DNA from: Solea solea
Lineage: Eukaryota > Chordata > Actinopteri > Pleuronectiformes > Soleidae
Assembly (NCBI RefSeq): GCF_958295425.1
Contig: NC_081143.1
Location: forward strand, 25,626,586-25,690,585
Direction of reading: 5' to 3'
DNA: 64,000 nucleotides
The translations under genes were made by a program, and so were the position numbers. Below the pieces are notes generated by a model. The model saw nothing but the letters and a program-made list of their open reading frames with translations, was not told where the DNA came from and made no database searches. Of this stretch, positions 36,016 to 48,660 are shown piece by piece; within the stretch, counting starts at the first letter, position 1; the number at the start of each line of letters is the position of its first letter.

Positions 36016-38707
36016 GTCCTGCTCGAGCGGAGCATAAAAAGCAAGAAATAAGAGAGAAACAAATATTCATTGAGAAAACACTGGACTCACTATTCAGTTG
36101 TAGTTAAAACGTGATTGAAATGTTGAGAAATCGCTCTTTGTGAAGCAAAGTGTTTCAAAATAGGAGGGAAAAGTTATCTGTGAACAGTGAATATGTGTCA
36201 ATCTCCGTTTTCTCCGTCTTCTTGCCCTCAAGGACAGATTGACACACATATGCTCACACAAACACACACGGTCTTGCTTTAGAGACAGATTAGATCAGAT
36301 GGTGAGATAGTTGCTTCTCCTCATGATCCATATCACTGTCTGCATTTCTCTGTACTTCACACTACATTATTTTGCTTATAGTTTTGGAGTCTGTAATTTG
36401 CCTGACAAAAAAAAATATCTCTCAGCTCCGACCTCAGCTATGCTCCTCTCACATTTTAGAAAAAAGCAATTAATGTTTTTCCCGTAGTAATTATATACAT
36501 ACACTTCATCGACTGCCAACTCCTATCCACTTATAATCAAAGTGTTTATTTCCATAACCTGAAAAGCTAACTCGGCAGCGATAACTATATACAGTATTTC
36601 AGTTGCAATCCTACTTTTTATTTTTAAAATTGTAATTATTAGGTTAAAACTGAGGCTAACACTGTAATCACTATAGTTTAAATAATAAAATAACTCCACC
36701 CTTGCTCGCTTGAATACATTTGCCAGTTTAGGCTTTGTGCTTTAAATGCCTCCTTTGCTTAGCAGTATTTTGAAATTGTGGTTCAAAGTTCTCCCCAAAG
36801 TCATAATTATGGGACGGTTTGTCGGAAAAATCGGAAAAATTGCATGTCAAAGCCAGCATGTGGTTATTACGGTAATTTCTCTCACGCTGTTGCAGGAAGA
36901 GAGTCTGAATAAAGCCTGTTTTTACCCTGTTGTTGCTCATTGAGACAAAGACTCAGACAAGTGTTATTTTAAATGTTTTATACTGTTCTATTTCAAATTT
37001 AACACACAATCTGGTGTTCATGTTTTTCCCTCAATAAAAACGTTTTTATTCATTTTAAATTGTTAATACACTATTTTAAAATGAAGTAAATTATAAATAA
37101 TATGCCAGATATTGGAAGTTATTCTGGAAAATAAATAGTCCAGATGGACGTTTATAGGTGTTAAAGGGTTAATGGGAGGTTTAAGTTTTCCAAATTAAAA
37201 AAGAAAACCTTCACAGAATTCCTCTTCAAATTGTGGGAGTGTATGGATTTTTTGATGTTTCTGTCTTTTTCAGACTCCATTTTTACATGTAGGTCAAAAG
37301 GTTGCATGTGAATAATTGGCTGGGCTTCTTTTTTACGACACCTGGTTTGGCTCTTCAACCTTTTCCCTGAGATATATAGCTTATTATTATGGAGTGGTAT
37401 AGGAGAAATAAAGAAGCTGCTGAAACTTGCTTGACTTTCTTGTACTTTTCTTTCCCCACGTCTTGACAACTCTTTAACCACCATCCCTCTCCCCTCAGCT
37501 CAGTCTGAGAGCAGCTTTCTCCTGTTCATGCAGGTGCTGAGCTTCTGTTCCTAACACTGGAGTTGTAAAAGTAAAATATTTACCTGTAGATTCACAGATA
37601 AATTGCTGCCTACTCGCTGCATTGTGTGTGTTTACAGTGAATAAATGTGTCCGTCTAATTTTCTATTGACAATTACCATAAATTAACAGCTGTCACCTCG
37701 CAGTTATATCACATATTGCTGTGATGTAGTTGTATTTGTGTTATTGAAAGTCAGATTTAGCAAAAAACGCTGTGATTTGGGAGTTCCCGTATGTTACTGT
37801 AACTTACAAGTAATTGTGTGAGTATGTTATAGTATATTACAGTGATCTTGCATTAATTCCCCTGTGTAAAAACAGCTTTTTTCATGTAATTGAACAGTCT
37901 TAACATCAATTACTGTGATTTAGCAGTATGTTCTGTATTAATACTGTATTTGAATGTAACCTCACAGCAAGCCACTGTAGTACTGTGGCTTAGGAATAGT
38001 TTCCCTTTATAAATACATATATATAATGCTGTCTGTATGGTATTTAAGTGTAATGATTGTGTAAAACTTAGGTACTTAATTCCATCCTATTGCCTTTGTA
38101 TTTTACACTTGATCATCTCTATGTGCTTTACTTTCTCATTCATTTTCCTCAACTTTATTCCTCCCTTCTTCTCACTTTCACTCTCTTTTTCTCTTTTTTA
38201 TGCATGCCAAGTCTCTTTTTCCTTTTATATAAAATAAGTCAAATAGCAGAAATGCTCTCTTGCTCTTTCGAGACTTGCTTTTTTGTGCATGCCCTTAAAC
38301 TGACAGGATGCACTTTAAAGTTTTCACTGCTAAAAGGTATATCCAGTTTTTCAAGGATCCAGGGTGCCGACTGTGCTTACTCACTTGTATATTGATGTCT
38401 TACCCTATTTGTTGTTGTTGTTATTTATTCATTCTTTTCCAAGTTATTCATGTATATTTATAACGCAACTATAACTGCAGCATAGTTGTGGCTGTGTTAA
38501 CTGATATGCCTCAGCACCTAAAAATCCATTTATGAATGAACCACTGGTTATGTTGTCCCGCTGTATGTGAACAGACATGGTGAAGCTAACGGTACACGGT
38601 CTTACTTTGACCCGTGTTCCTTTAAATGTCTTGCTCAATTAGAGAAACAAATCCTGGCTCGTTAATTCACATCAGGCCAAACACTGCAGGACACCAACTG
38701 TGTGAAG

Positions 38708-38708
<1 letters not shown>

Positions 38709-38738
<30 letters not shown>
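38709..38738. repeat. (TG)n microsatellite
   Basis: About 13 TG units followed by CGCG, 210 bp upstream of an exon. Confidence 0.95.
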
Positions 38739-38947
38739 TGCTTTTTAATTAGGGCCAGACGTGGAGGGAGGACTACATTAAATCAGCACGACTTGGAAGT
38801 TACCATGATTACCAAGATGTGATGATCACATGCGTTGTAGTTTTTAGTCTCAGTGTTTGTTTGAAGCCTCTCATAGACAGACTGTAGACTACTGTATTCT
38901 TGTTGTTAATACATTTTTTCTGTATGTTTTTGTGTATTTTATTCCAG

Positions 38948-39045
38948 GATGATTGAATACTCTCTGGACCTGCAGAACATCAACTTCACAGCCATCAGAA
39001 CAGTGAGAGTACTCCGGCCGCTGAAAGCAATTAACAGGGTGCCAA
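38948..39045 (+). CDS. cacna1i: cacna1i exon, domain I S3-S4 voltage sensor
   Basis: After one base completing a glycine codon, this exon reads [20 protein letters not shown] and then [12 protein letters not shown], followed by one base of a split serine codon. It covers the end of IS3, the short S3-S4 loop and most of IS4. The regularly spaced R-R-R-K-R residues of IS4 are the gating charges that move with membrane voltage. The loop carries Gln in DLQN, where Cav3.2 has the His that gives high nickel and zinc sensitivity. LKAINRVP favours Cav3.3 over Cav3.1, which has LRAINRVP. The acceptor is a long T-rich tract ending CCAG and the donor is a perfect GTAAGT. A large pentanucleotide array begins only about 240 bp downstream of the donor. 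Confidence 0.96.
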
Positions 39046-39076
39046 GTAAGTCACAATCCCATTTTAGACTGCATAC

Positions 39077-39281
39077 ACCTGTACTAGACATAAATGTGGG
39101 AGTGAACCCGGGAACTTGACATGAGTTATTTCTCTGCACTTACATTTTCGGTAAAGCAGAAAAAAAGTTTTAAAACTGGTAGATGGACAGACGTGGCCAT
39201 TCATGCAATGGGGTCTGTGACTCTCATTCAGCACCATGGACAGCTTCCTGTCTGTCCTGTTCGCTGTCGAACAAGAACCAT
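39077..39281 (+). repeat. intronic duplicated block, copy 1 (unique part)
   Basis: This 205-bp non-repetitive stretch (ACCTGTACTAGACATAAATG ... TCGCTGTCGAACAAGAACC) recurs at 43835-44040 with only a few differences and a 5-bp insertion. It lies just after the cacna1i exon ending at 39045 and leads directly into the pentanucleotide array. Confidence 0.93.
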
Positions 39282-39878
39282 ACCATGCTGTACTACACTA
39301 TACTGTACCATACCATACTATGCCATGCCATGCTACACCATACCGTACCGTACCATACTGTACCATACCATACCATGCTGTACTACACTATACTGTACCA
39401 TACCATACTATGCCATGCCATACCATACCGTACCGTACCGTACCATACTGTACCATACCATGCTGTACTACACTATACTGTACCATACCATACTATGCCA
39501 TGCCATACCATACCGTACCGTACCATACTGTACCATACCATGCTGTACTACACTATACTGTACCATACCATACTATGCCATGCCATGCTACACCATACCG
39601 TACCGTACCATACTGTACCATACCATACCATGCTGTACTACACTATACTGTACCATACCATACTGTACCATGCTGTACTATAATATACTGTATGGTACCA
39701 TACCATACCATGCCATGCCATGCTGTACTATACAGTACCGTATCATACCATACCGTACCATACTGTACTATACAGTACCGTACCATGCTATACCATACCA
39801 TACCATACCAAGCTGTACTATAGCATACCATACCGTACCGTGCTGCACTATACCAAACTATACTATACTATACTATAC
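39282..39878 (+). repeat. pentanucleotide higher-order array, copy 1
   Basis: About 600 bp built of 5-bp words, mainly TACCA, TACCG, TGCCA, TACTG, TACTA. The longer word TGCTGTACTACACTATACTG recurs at 39286, 39376, 39461, 39541 and 39631 (a variant at 39671), giving a higher-order period of 80-90 bp that is always a multiple of 5. None of the common 5-mers makes a stop on the plus strand, so all three frames stay open; these frames are not genes. Confidence 0.95.
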
Positions 39879-40852
39879 ATACTATGCACAAACTTTTAGT
39901 AACAGATAATATAATACACGGAATAAAAAGACCAGAAGCAGTAATTTGATTGCCAAAAAAAAGATATGATTAACATAAAAGTAAAAGTTAATTTAAAGAA
40001 ATGGCTCAAATGCTGACAATAAAGTCTAGACTCTTGCCAGCGATGTACTGACAAAAATGGAGAAGTGGTCCTAAGTTTGATTTAATAAAACCCTGTGGTA
40101 ATGACAGTCGTGCTTCCTGGGAGTTTGCTCCAGATTTGTGGTGCATGAAACCTGCATGTCACTGTCCCCTTATTTAATTTTGCCTCCAGGGACAGTAAGC
40201 AAAGCACGAGGCAGTCCATAAATTTACCAAGGATGAGGAACAACAAATCACACGCATCCCGGGAACTGAGTGTATCTGTCACAGTCCATGGAAGTTGCAT
40301 TACTTGCTCAGACTGCTCTCCATGTCGACTGAATCACATTTAACACGATAAAAGAACATGATTTGTTTTGTCTGTACTTGAGGGATCTCTGCTTACAAGC
40401 TCACTGCACTCCACATTACACAGTCAGCTGTAGTAAAAAAAAAAAAAAAAGGAAGTTGACAGAGCTGTTGTTAGTGTTAGATCAATACAGTCACTGAGCA
40501 GCTGAATCAGAGGAAGGTCTCTTGGCACAAATACTCGATATGCAGTTCATAAGCAGACTGTCTCGTACTAGACTGCTAAAACACAACAAACATTTGAAGT
40601 TAGCTGAAAACTGCAGTGTCTCATATTAGAGCTACATGGCATTCCACCCTCGATATCAAGGTTATCTTTTGAAAATGCTCCTATTAAATTATATCTTTCT
40701 TTTTCTTTTTTCCTCTTTGGAATTGAAATGTGTCCAAACACACAATTGTCCCGTATTCTTTTTATTTATTTATCTATTTATTTATTTATTTATTTCAGTA
40801 GTTGTCACTTTGCACATTAATCTACAGTATATGTACAGTACAGTATATGTAG

Positions 40853-40857
<5 letters not shown>

Positions 40858-40886
<29 letters not shown>
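40858..40886. repeat. (TA)n microsatellite
   Basis: About 13 TA units. Confidence 0.95.
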
Positions 40887-40888
<2 letters not shown>

Positions 40889-43493
40889 CAGATTGACTAT
40901 AGGTTTTGCTGAACAAAAAGGATAGGAATACTCACTATATTGCACATTCTTGTACCAGCTGTATATATGGTACGTTTAAACATAGTAATGGAAAAAAAAC
41001 AGCCTAAATGCTCTGTGTTCTAAGGGTTAATGAACATCAATGTGTGCATTATGCCAGATTACAGCCACTGGCTAATTTACATTTGCTGTCTATATAGGCA
41101 GGCTGATGGAATAATACATATAATGATAAAGATGTTCAAGGCCTTGAAAACAAGAAAATATACAAATATTGGGCAAAGCATGGGCTGTGTTCCAGTTAAC
41201 CAAGACAGACTGGGAACCAGGAAATAAGGCTTATACAACTAAAATGTAAACGTGACTGGGTTAGCAAGAAATGAGTAATTTGCACATTGCTTTCTTGTTA
41301 AAAAATTGAAAATTCACAACATACAGACTGTCTGTCTTGAGCAAGTATTGCACTATTATTCCTTCCTAAGCAGCAGTGAGCAGTGTCATTGTCACTAAAA
41401 GCTTGAAGCCAAAAGCCTCTTTTTCTCGGGATGTAATTGTGGGATTTTGACTGCGTACCTGTTGTTTTTCTAAACTGCCCCAGTGGTGACAAACAGGTGC
41501 AACTCTGCATGCGATACTGTTACAATCCTATGTGAGGAAACATATCCATGGCAACTCAGAGTGCACAGGGGCCTTTTTTTAAACACCATAAAAGTAATGT
41601 CATCCACAGTGAAGCTGCTCTAATCCTGACTAAATCCCCCTCAGCAACTAAACCCTTCGCCCGAGCAACAATCAGCCGCAGTGTTTTGAGTGCCCCAAGC
41701 CATCACTTCAACTCACAGAGTACTGCTTCGTCTCTGTCCTTTTTTTGATGATAACAATCAGAGCCCGCCGCTCGGAGCCTTTCTGATTTCTGTGTGTCTT
41801 AATTGTGCTTTGCAGGCAATCATTTTAAGAAGCTACAAGTACTGTCTAAGTTGGCTATGGTGGTGCTTGAAGTTAATGTTGTTTTGCATCCTTTAAAAAG
41901 TATAATTGCTGAGCCTCCCACTGCTCATGAATCTGCAACGTAACCTATTGCACCAATTTGTTTTTTGTGTGTTTGCTGTGGAAGCAGGAGTAGCCAGTTT
42001 TGTTCAGATCTTTTACTCATAAAGCTTGTTATACTCGACAGAAACACAATGAAGAGCAGTGTAGGGCTTTTATGTTCTCACTTTGACGTCAACTTTTTGT
42101 CAATTTTATTCTTTTTTTTTCAATGCCACCTTCCTCTGTTGTTGTGGACATGAGACATGTTTCTCAGATCCACTGTCTGATGATCAAATAACACATTTAT
42201 CTCTGGAAATTAGTAAAAAAAATTTAATTTAAATTCCTGTAAACACACAGTTATTTCTGACACTACCTCAGTCAAAACAGCAACAGAAGACCTAGTTTGA
42301 TGATTGAGTTGTTGTGATGCATCAGTAACAAATACACACAGTAACATATACATTCTCCATATTTCACACAGAGACGGTTAAAGGATAACAAGGCGACAAA
42401 ATGGAACCTTGAGTGTTGGAAACAATTTGGCCACTTTAAATACACTACTCCATCTAGTCAATTAGTCTGTTTTTTAGATATGATAAAGCATAAATGTTAC
42501 GTAATTATATGATAACTCTAACTTGTAGTGATTTACATGATGTCAAGACAGATGGCGGCAGCAGCAACATTGTGCTAGTAAAGTGAGCTGGCTGCAAACG
42601 GGCCAGAGTTTGAGTGAAAACACAAACAGTTTCTACAGCTTAGAAAATAGGATAAGCGTGAACCTTAACCCTTTTTGTATGATAACAAAATTCACCAAAA
42701 TGGATGTACTGCTGCGTTGATTCAACATGTTCATGTAATGAGTCTGAGGGGGGAAAAAAACCTGTGAACCTTCTACAGAAAACTGACATGGAACCGTAGT
42801 TGAAAGCTCCGAAAAGCACAATTGAAATTTTTCAATGGAAAGTGTGATCTGTTACAGTTTCACTGATGATGCATTTCTGTTAGATCGGAACATGCTACAG
42901 TATCTTGTTTCTGAACATAAATCCTGATATCTGTTTGGTTGCCTTATCTGTACCGTAATCCCATATAATATATCTGAATATCTAAAATATATAAATTCAA
43001 AATATCTGAATTTAAACATAAACATAAAATTATCTCAATTACAATTATTTGGTCTTCAGAAATTACATGGCTACCAATGTTTTTGTGCATGGTCCTTCCC
43101 TTGGTTGTTTACAGTTCCCCGTTGGGAGCGAACACATACCTTATTTAAATATAAACCTTGTTAAGTACTCTCGTCTGTTATTTTTATATTCCCAAAATAC
43201 TTTGTTCCCTATCTTGCAAAGGCTCGAAGAGAAATGTTTTGCTGAGAAAGAAGCAAAAAAAAAAAAAGGAGATCGTTGAGAAAGTCATCCAACGCTTTGT
43301 TCAGTCTAACAGAAAAACAGATTGTTGCACCAGATTGATGCTTTCTTTGTGGTTCATTCAGCAACATTTGGGTTAAGGAAGGATTAACGGGGGGGACAAA
43401 ATATAGCAGGTGAGAAAGCAGAATAAAAAGACAAATTACAAAGGGAAGAGGGGATTATCCAGCTCCGCGAAGGATAGCCGAAGATGGATGAGA

Positions 43494-43832
43494 GGGATGA
43501 TGAGAGGAGATATGTGGGGGGACTCAGACGAGGAGGCTATTAGGGGGATAGATTGAGGCAAGAAGACAAGTGCAAGTTATAGAGGGACTCATTGAATGAA
43601 TAGGGATAAAATGAGTGAGGGACGGAGAGGATACTGGAGAGTGGAAGATAACACAGGAAAAATGATGTGATTAGATCCTAGAGGACAGTAGAGGCGCAAG
43701 CACTATCTTCATTTTGTCACAACACTAATTTATATACACATTTAAGGAGGCACTTTCCTTTAATAAATATCGTGCCACCATAATGAAGCGCTGTTGGTCG
43801 AGGCGCACTATAATTACCAGTACTAAATTCAT
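43494..43832 (+). repeat. direct flanking duplication, left copy
   Basis: 339 bp (GGGATGATGAGAGGAGATAT ... ACTAAATTCAT) repeated at 44630-44883. The two copies flank the inserted array block. The right copy lacks two internal pieces. Confidence 0.92.
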
Positions 43833-43834
43833 GT

Positions 43835-44040
43835 ACCTGTACTGGACATAAATGTGGGAGTGAACCCGAGAACTTGACATGAGTTATTTCTCTGCACTTA
43901 CATTTTCGGTAAAGCAGAAAAAAAGTTTTAAAACTGGTAGATAGACAGACGTGGCCATTCATGCAATGGGGTCTGTGACTCTCATTCAGCACCATGGACA
44001 GCGTCCTGTCTGTCCTGTGGCTTGTTCGCTGTCGAACAAG
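43835..44040 (+). repeat. intronic duplicated block, copy 2 (unique part)
   Basis: Near-identical to 39077-39281. It starts at ACCTGTACTGGACATAAATG and ends at GCTGTCGAACAAGAAACC, with an extra GGCTT-like insertion before TTCGCTG. Confidence 0.93.
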
Positions 44041-44628
44041 AAACCATACCATGCTGTACTATACTATACTGTACCATACCATACTATGCCATGCCATGTC
44101 ATACCATACCATACCATACTGTTCATTACTGTACCATACCATGCTGTACTATACTATACTGTATTGTACCATACCATGTCATGCCCAGCCATGCCATGCC
44201 ATGTCATACCATACTGTTCCTTACTGTACCATACCATGCTGTACTATACTATACTGTATTGTACCGTACCATGCCATGCCATGCCATACCATGCCATGCC
44301 ATGCCATACCGTACTGTACCGTACCGTACCGTACCGTACCGTACCGTACCGTACCATGCTGTACAACACTATACTGTACCATACCATGCCATGCCATACT
44401 GTACTACACTATACTGAAACAAACCACTCCATGCCATGCTATACCATACCATACCATACCATAATGTACCATACCATGCTGTACTATACTATACTGTATC
44501 CTACCATACCATATCATGCTATGCTGTACTATACCGTACCGTACCGTACCATACCATACCATGCAGTACTATACTGTACTGTACCGTACCATACCATACA
44601 ATGCTGTACTATAGCATACCATACCGTT
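44041..44628 (+). repeat. pentanucleotide array, copy 2
   Basis: The same 5-bp vocabulary as the first array but with a different internal order (for example a pure TACCG run at 44316-44353 and GTTCATTACTG variants). Both arrays share the terminal string GCTGTACTATAGCATACCAT; the copy stops at CCGT (44627) while the source continues. Confidence 0.94.
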
Positions 44629-44629
44629 A

Positions 44630-44883
44630 GGGATGATGAGAGGAGATATGTGGGGGGACTCAGATGAGGGGGCTATTAGGGGGATAGATTGAGGCAAGAA
44701 GTGCAAGTTATAGAGGGACTCATTGAATGAATAGGACAGTAGAGGAGCAAGCACTATCTTCATTTTGTCACAACACTAATTTATATACACATTTATGGAG
44801 GCACTTTCCTTTAATAAATATCGTGCCACCATAATGAAGCGCTGTTGGTCGAGGCGCACTATAATTACCACTACTAAATTCAT
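44630..44883 (+). repeat. direct flanking duplication, right copy
   Basis: 254 bp matching 43494-43832 with small substitutions and two deletions. The shared sequence ends at the same base (AAATTCAT). Confidence 0.92.
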
Positions 44884-47862
44884 AAGACCATTCAACACTG
44901 AGTCTGCCATTGTTTCCCCATAGAGATCATGTGGGAACTGAACCTGGCGATTTAATCATTCAAAAATATTGTATTTTATTGTTTGAAACACTTGTTCTTT
45001 GCACTCCCTCATTCGTTCTTTGCGCCGTGTTTTTTTGTTTGTGATACTGACCATTGGCGGGGCCTTAGGAAGCTGCCTGCTGATTGGCTACTGGGTTTTG
45101 GAGCGACAGCTCGGGCTTGCAGTCACTGTCCGTCTGGAACAAAATAATTGCAAGTATCTAATGTTTATAATCTGACGAATGTTAGATACTTACAAATTTA
45201 TTTTAATGATTAAATTGAAATTTTATTTGCTTTTTAAAAGCAAATATTGAGACAAATTGTAGATATTTCACCAGAAAAACCCCATTGCTTTCCAACATAT
45301 AGTACAGTTTCCTACTTTTTTATTTTTCACAGGCACACTCCACCCCCCCGCCTGCCTTTTTCCAATGACAATTTTTGTATTGCCCACACCTGCTGCAAGT
45401 GTGTCTGTGTGATTGTGTCGCTTGTGTTGAGTGACATCGCACAATTGCACGATGTCTTGATAGCATGTTAGACCTTGACCTTGTTGAAAAACAAGCTGAC
45501 ACTGCAATGTGACTTTCTGTGATAAAGTTGTGGTACAGAACAAAAACATACTTGTTCTGGAAAGATTGTATTGATCGTGAAAGGTGGTGTGTTCTGCAAA
45601 GAAGAGAATACATTTGAAGATAAAAAAGAAGCTGAAAAACAAGTGTGAATCGTCCTTTTTAACTTTGAGGGGGCGGCACACAAAGCATTAAACTAAATTA
45701 TTTTATTAACATCTAGGGATGAGTGACATTATTAGGTATTTAAAATTTTTTAAACAACGTATATTCTTCCTTTTCTTAATTTTTCTCCTATTTATTCCCT
45801 TACTACAAATGTTGGTTATCTGGTAGTGTTGTTGGGAGCGGCTCTTATTCTGAAAGTGAAACTGATCCAGAACAAATGTGATTGACATTTTGGTGAATAG
45901 CAGACTTTTATATATAAGTCATCAAAGGAAGAACTGCACAATTTGTGTAAGAATGAAGCAGCAACAAAAAGTAGTATGATGTGTTTGTCTAATTAACCTT
46001 TGTTAGGTAAATATGCAACAATTCTCTATCTAAATATTTTGCACCTACAGATTGATTTAGCACCATTTTTATGAGAATACTGAGCATTTTTATTCATTTG
46101 CAATGGAACCTATAAACCTGCTTTATAACCTATTCAGGGAAATGTCACTTATAATATGGGACTTTTAAGTTCATACTTCAAGGCCAGTTCCTTACACAAT
46201 TGTGCACATGCAGGAGCCAGAATCAGCCGCCAAAACCCAGTTCTTTCCCTTGTCTTCCTTTAGTCGGATAAATAAAAAGCAATTCTCTTCTTTATTAAAG
46301 ACAATTTACCTCAGAGCTCCATCTCACGGTAAATTCAATCTCCATGCAGCGGGTGACACACAAATGCAGAGTCTCAGAGGCTTCAGTCGGGCGCTTTACG
46401 CAAGCACAGCATCGGCAATACAACCACAGCGACGCCACAAACTCACATCGGCACTCAGTGGAGGGTGAGTGTGTGAAGTGATCAGAGGAGCCACTTAATA
46501 AGACGTTAATGGAAATGATCCAGGTCTATCCAGGTCCCACTGGCCACAGCTTAAACGACTCAGCCCGTTTATTGCATTAACCGCAATCCTCCCGTGGGAG
46601 ATGCCGAACCTTTAGCAGCCAAAGTAATGGTCGTCAGCAGATTCTCACTTTTCCTCTTCTTTTCCTTTCATATTCTGTTTATTCATCAAGTTTGCACTTT
46701 GATCATTTCCCTTTTTCCTTTTCCCTCCCAACATTTCTGCAGCTGCTCCCATGGTCTGCACTTGATTAGTACAATGATTATGTTGTTGTTTTTTCTTTCT
46801 TCTTCTTTTTTTTTTAATAAAACAAAGATTTGCTGCTCCATTTAGTCAGCATGTGGTGATACGACATTGGTAAATAACCATGTTGTTTTGTTTTAATAAA
46901 TAGGCTCTAATTTGACTTCCTGCGGGGAACAATTAGGAATCGTTTCATCTTGTAATCATGTCTGACTCGGGCTGACTTTCATGTCATTTTTAATTTTATG
47001 CATTTTAAATTGTTTATTTATGACAATAAAATAGCTTTGCAACTTAATGCTTAAGAACATATAATTATGTGTATTTAAAGAGCACTGTTTCATCAGCTGC
47101 TTTTGACTTTGAACGGATTAAATCGTTGAGAAGATCGGATTCCATGATGTGTAATATCTGACACCAATCAGGGTTAGACTTTGTTTGGAGTTGAACACAC
47201 ATATTAGCATCAATTTGTTTGCTGTTTCATGTGCAGTCAAAGCCCTATAATCAAACAAATTAAAAAGAAAAGTGTGTGTTAAAGTTTTATTAAAGGGAAA
47301 TTGTTTTGGGGTTTAGGAATGCTTATCAGGCTGTTGCCCTTTATGTTAGCAGTGGGAGGTAAACGTTTGAATTTTTAAAGACTCCAGTATCCACAAATCA
47401 TTAAATATTAACGTTGGGGAAAAAAGACCCAGAATTACTCTTCACCCAAGGTCATGTATTGTGGATTTATGAATAGGAGAGGAGATATCTGATATTACAC
47501 CCCGACCCATCAGATAGTTTTACCTACCAATATTAGAAATGTATGCTTAACATGTTTGGTTGTGTTATGTTTGGCCTGCACCGATTTTTCCTTTGAAATA
47601 TTTCCTGAAGAATTCTGATTTCCAAGCCCGAGGGGTTTTAGGCAATTCTCCTTTACGCTTTCTTGGAAATTAAATTGTGTTTTTATACAATTAATACAGA
47701 AATAAAACACAACAAAAAAAAAATGTGAAAAAATACAGCATTTCGCTTGTTTTGAAATATTTTATCCTCACACTCCTCCCCCCCAGCTCACCCAAAATAT
47801 TACATTAAGGTGTTATGAGAGTATATACTAATAACTATAATAACAATTATTATTATTAACTA

Positions 47863-47878
47863 GGACTGCATGCAGTCC
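47863..47878. repeat. 16-bp perfect palindrome
   Basis: GGACTGCATGCAGTCC, self-complementary without a spacer; no known site assigned. Confidence 0.85.
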
Positions 47879-47987
47879 CTCGCGTCCCACGCAAGTCAAG
47901 GAGTACAGCAGTTCCCTGACCTGGGTCTTGAATCTGCAAAATCTTTCGACAACTTTTTCGCCTCAAGTTTTGTGAAAATCGCACTCC

Positions 47988-48175
47988 ATCAGTCCATCAC
48001 AGGGTCACAGAGAGACAAACAAGCATTCAATCTTTCACTCACTTTAGAGTGTCCAATATTTGTTAAAAATTAGATTATAAGAGTGTCCAATATGCCTAAT
48101 CCCCATATTGCATGTGTTTGGACAGAGAACATGGATAGAACATGTAGCATGGTCCTTGTTCCAATTGGATTTGTG
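47988..48175 (+). repeat. L2-type tail repeat with internal duplication
   Basis: Contains CAGTCCATCACAGGGTCACA, GAGACAAACAAGCATTCAAT and CCCCATATTGCATGTGTTTG. The block AGAGTGTCCAATAT occurs twice (near 48046 and 48080), a small local duplication. Confidence 0.7.
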
Positions 48176-48239
48176 CCTAATAATACATGAAAGACAGCGG
48201 CAAAATGGACAATTATATAAAATCTGATGGATGTCGGTA

Positions 48240-48660
48240 AGTTATCATGGAAAGCTCCTCTAAATCGAATCCTAGTTCATTTGCTTGGAAATCCGGTTCG
48301 TTTGAGGAGGTGTGAATCCGAAACCGAACTCAGATGCACACCAAAGAACCGAACTCTGGTCCGCCTAAAAACGTAGGTCCCGGTTCGCTTTCCAATGAAC
48401 CAAATGCAAGATGTGGACTACAACGCAGGGAATTGTGGGTCAAACATACGCGTGTGTAGAGCGATAGCCGGGATAAATATCTGAGCCCATCGTTGCAGCG
48501 TTTATGTGTCGTATGTTCACATAAAACGATAGGATTTGATGCAGTTAACCTGTCCTGCGTTAACCAACACACTCGGACCGGCTGAAAGTTGTGACCCCCA
48601 ATTGAACCGAGTCCCCGATCGTACCGAGTCTAGTGGAGACTATTAGGTGTGAAAATGACT
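48240..48660. mobile_element. probable DNA transposon relic
   Basis: It has repeated GGTTCG / CCGAAC / GAACCG motifs, an AACCGAACTCTGGTCCGCC block, AAAACGTAGGTCC, and ends with AGTCTAGTGGAGACT and GGTGTGAAAATGAC. This mosaic is typical of non-autonomous DNA elements in fish. Inverted ends were not defined exactly, so the borders are approximate. Confidence 0.5.

Larger units (their letters stand above)
17482..38947 (+). other. cacna1i intron, about 21.5 kb
   Basis: The largest intron in view. It carries L2-type tails (18505-18625, 23612-23860, 35828-36015), an RT fragment (20100-20272) next to a large hairpin, LINE endonuclease (23020-23520) and L1-like (30600-31010) relics, a SINE (28770-28910), hAT-like ends, long (TA)n arrays and the CpG-rich element at 33509-34155. 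In 19000-19900, 25110-27060, 27560-28640, 31030-31600, 34330-35640 and 36020-38700 I recognise no coding or repeat family beyond simple tracts. Confidence 0.8.

Noticed and set aside
39121..39909. Long plus-strand open frames (up to 262 codons) rich in Tyr-His-Thr-Ile-Pro
   Set aside because: The frames follow the 5-bp array; all three plus frames are open because the 5-mers make no stops. A second array at 43951-44667 does the same. There is no start context, splice signal or protein-like composition.
39282..44628. CRISPR-like array
   Set aside because: The repeats are contiguous short words without unique spacers, in a vertebrate genome.
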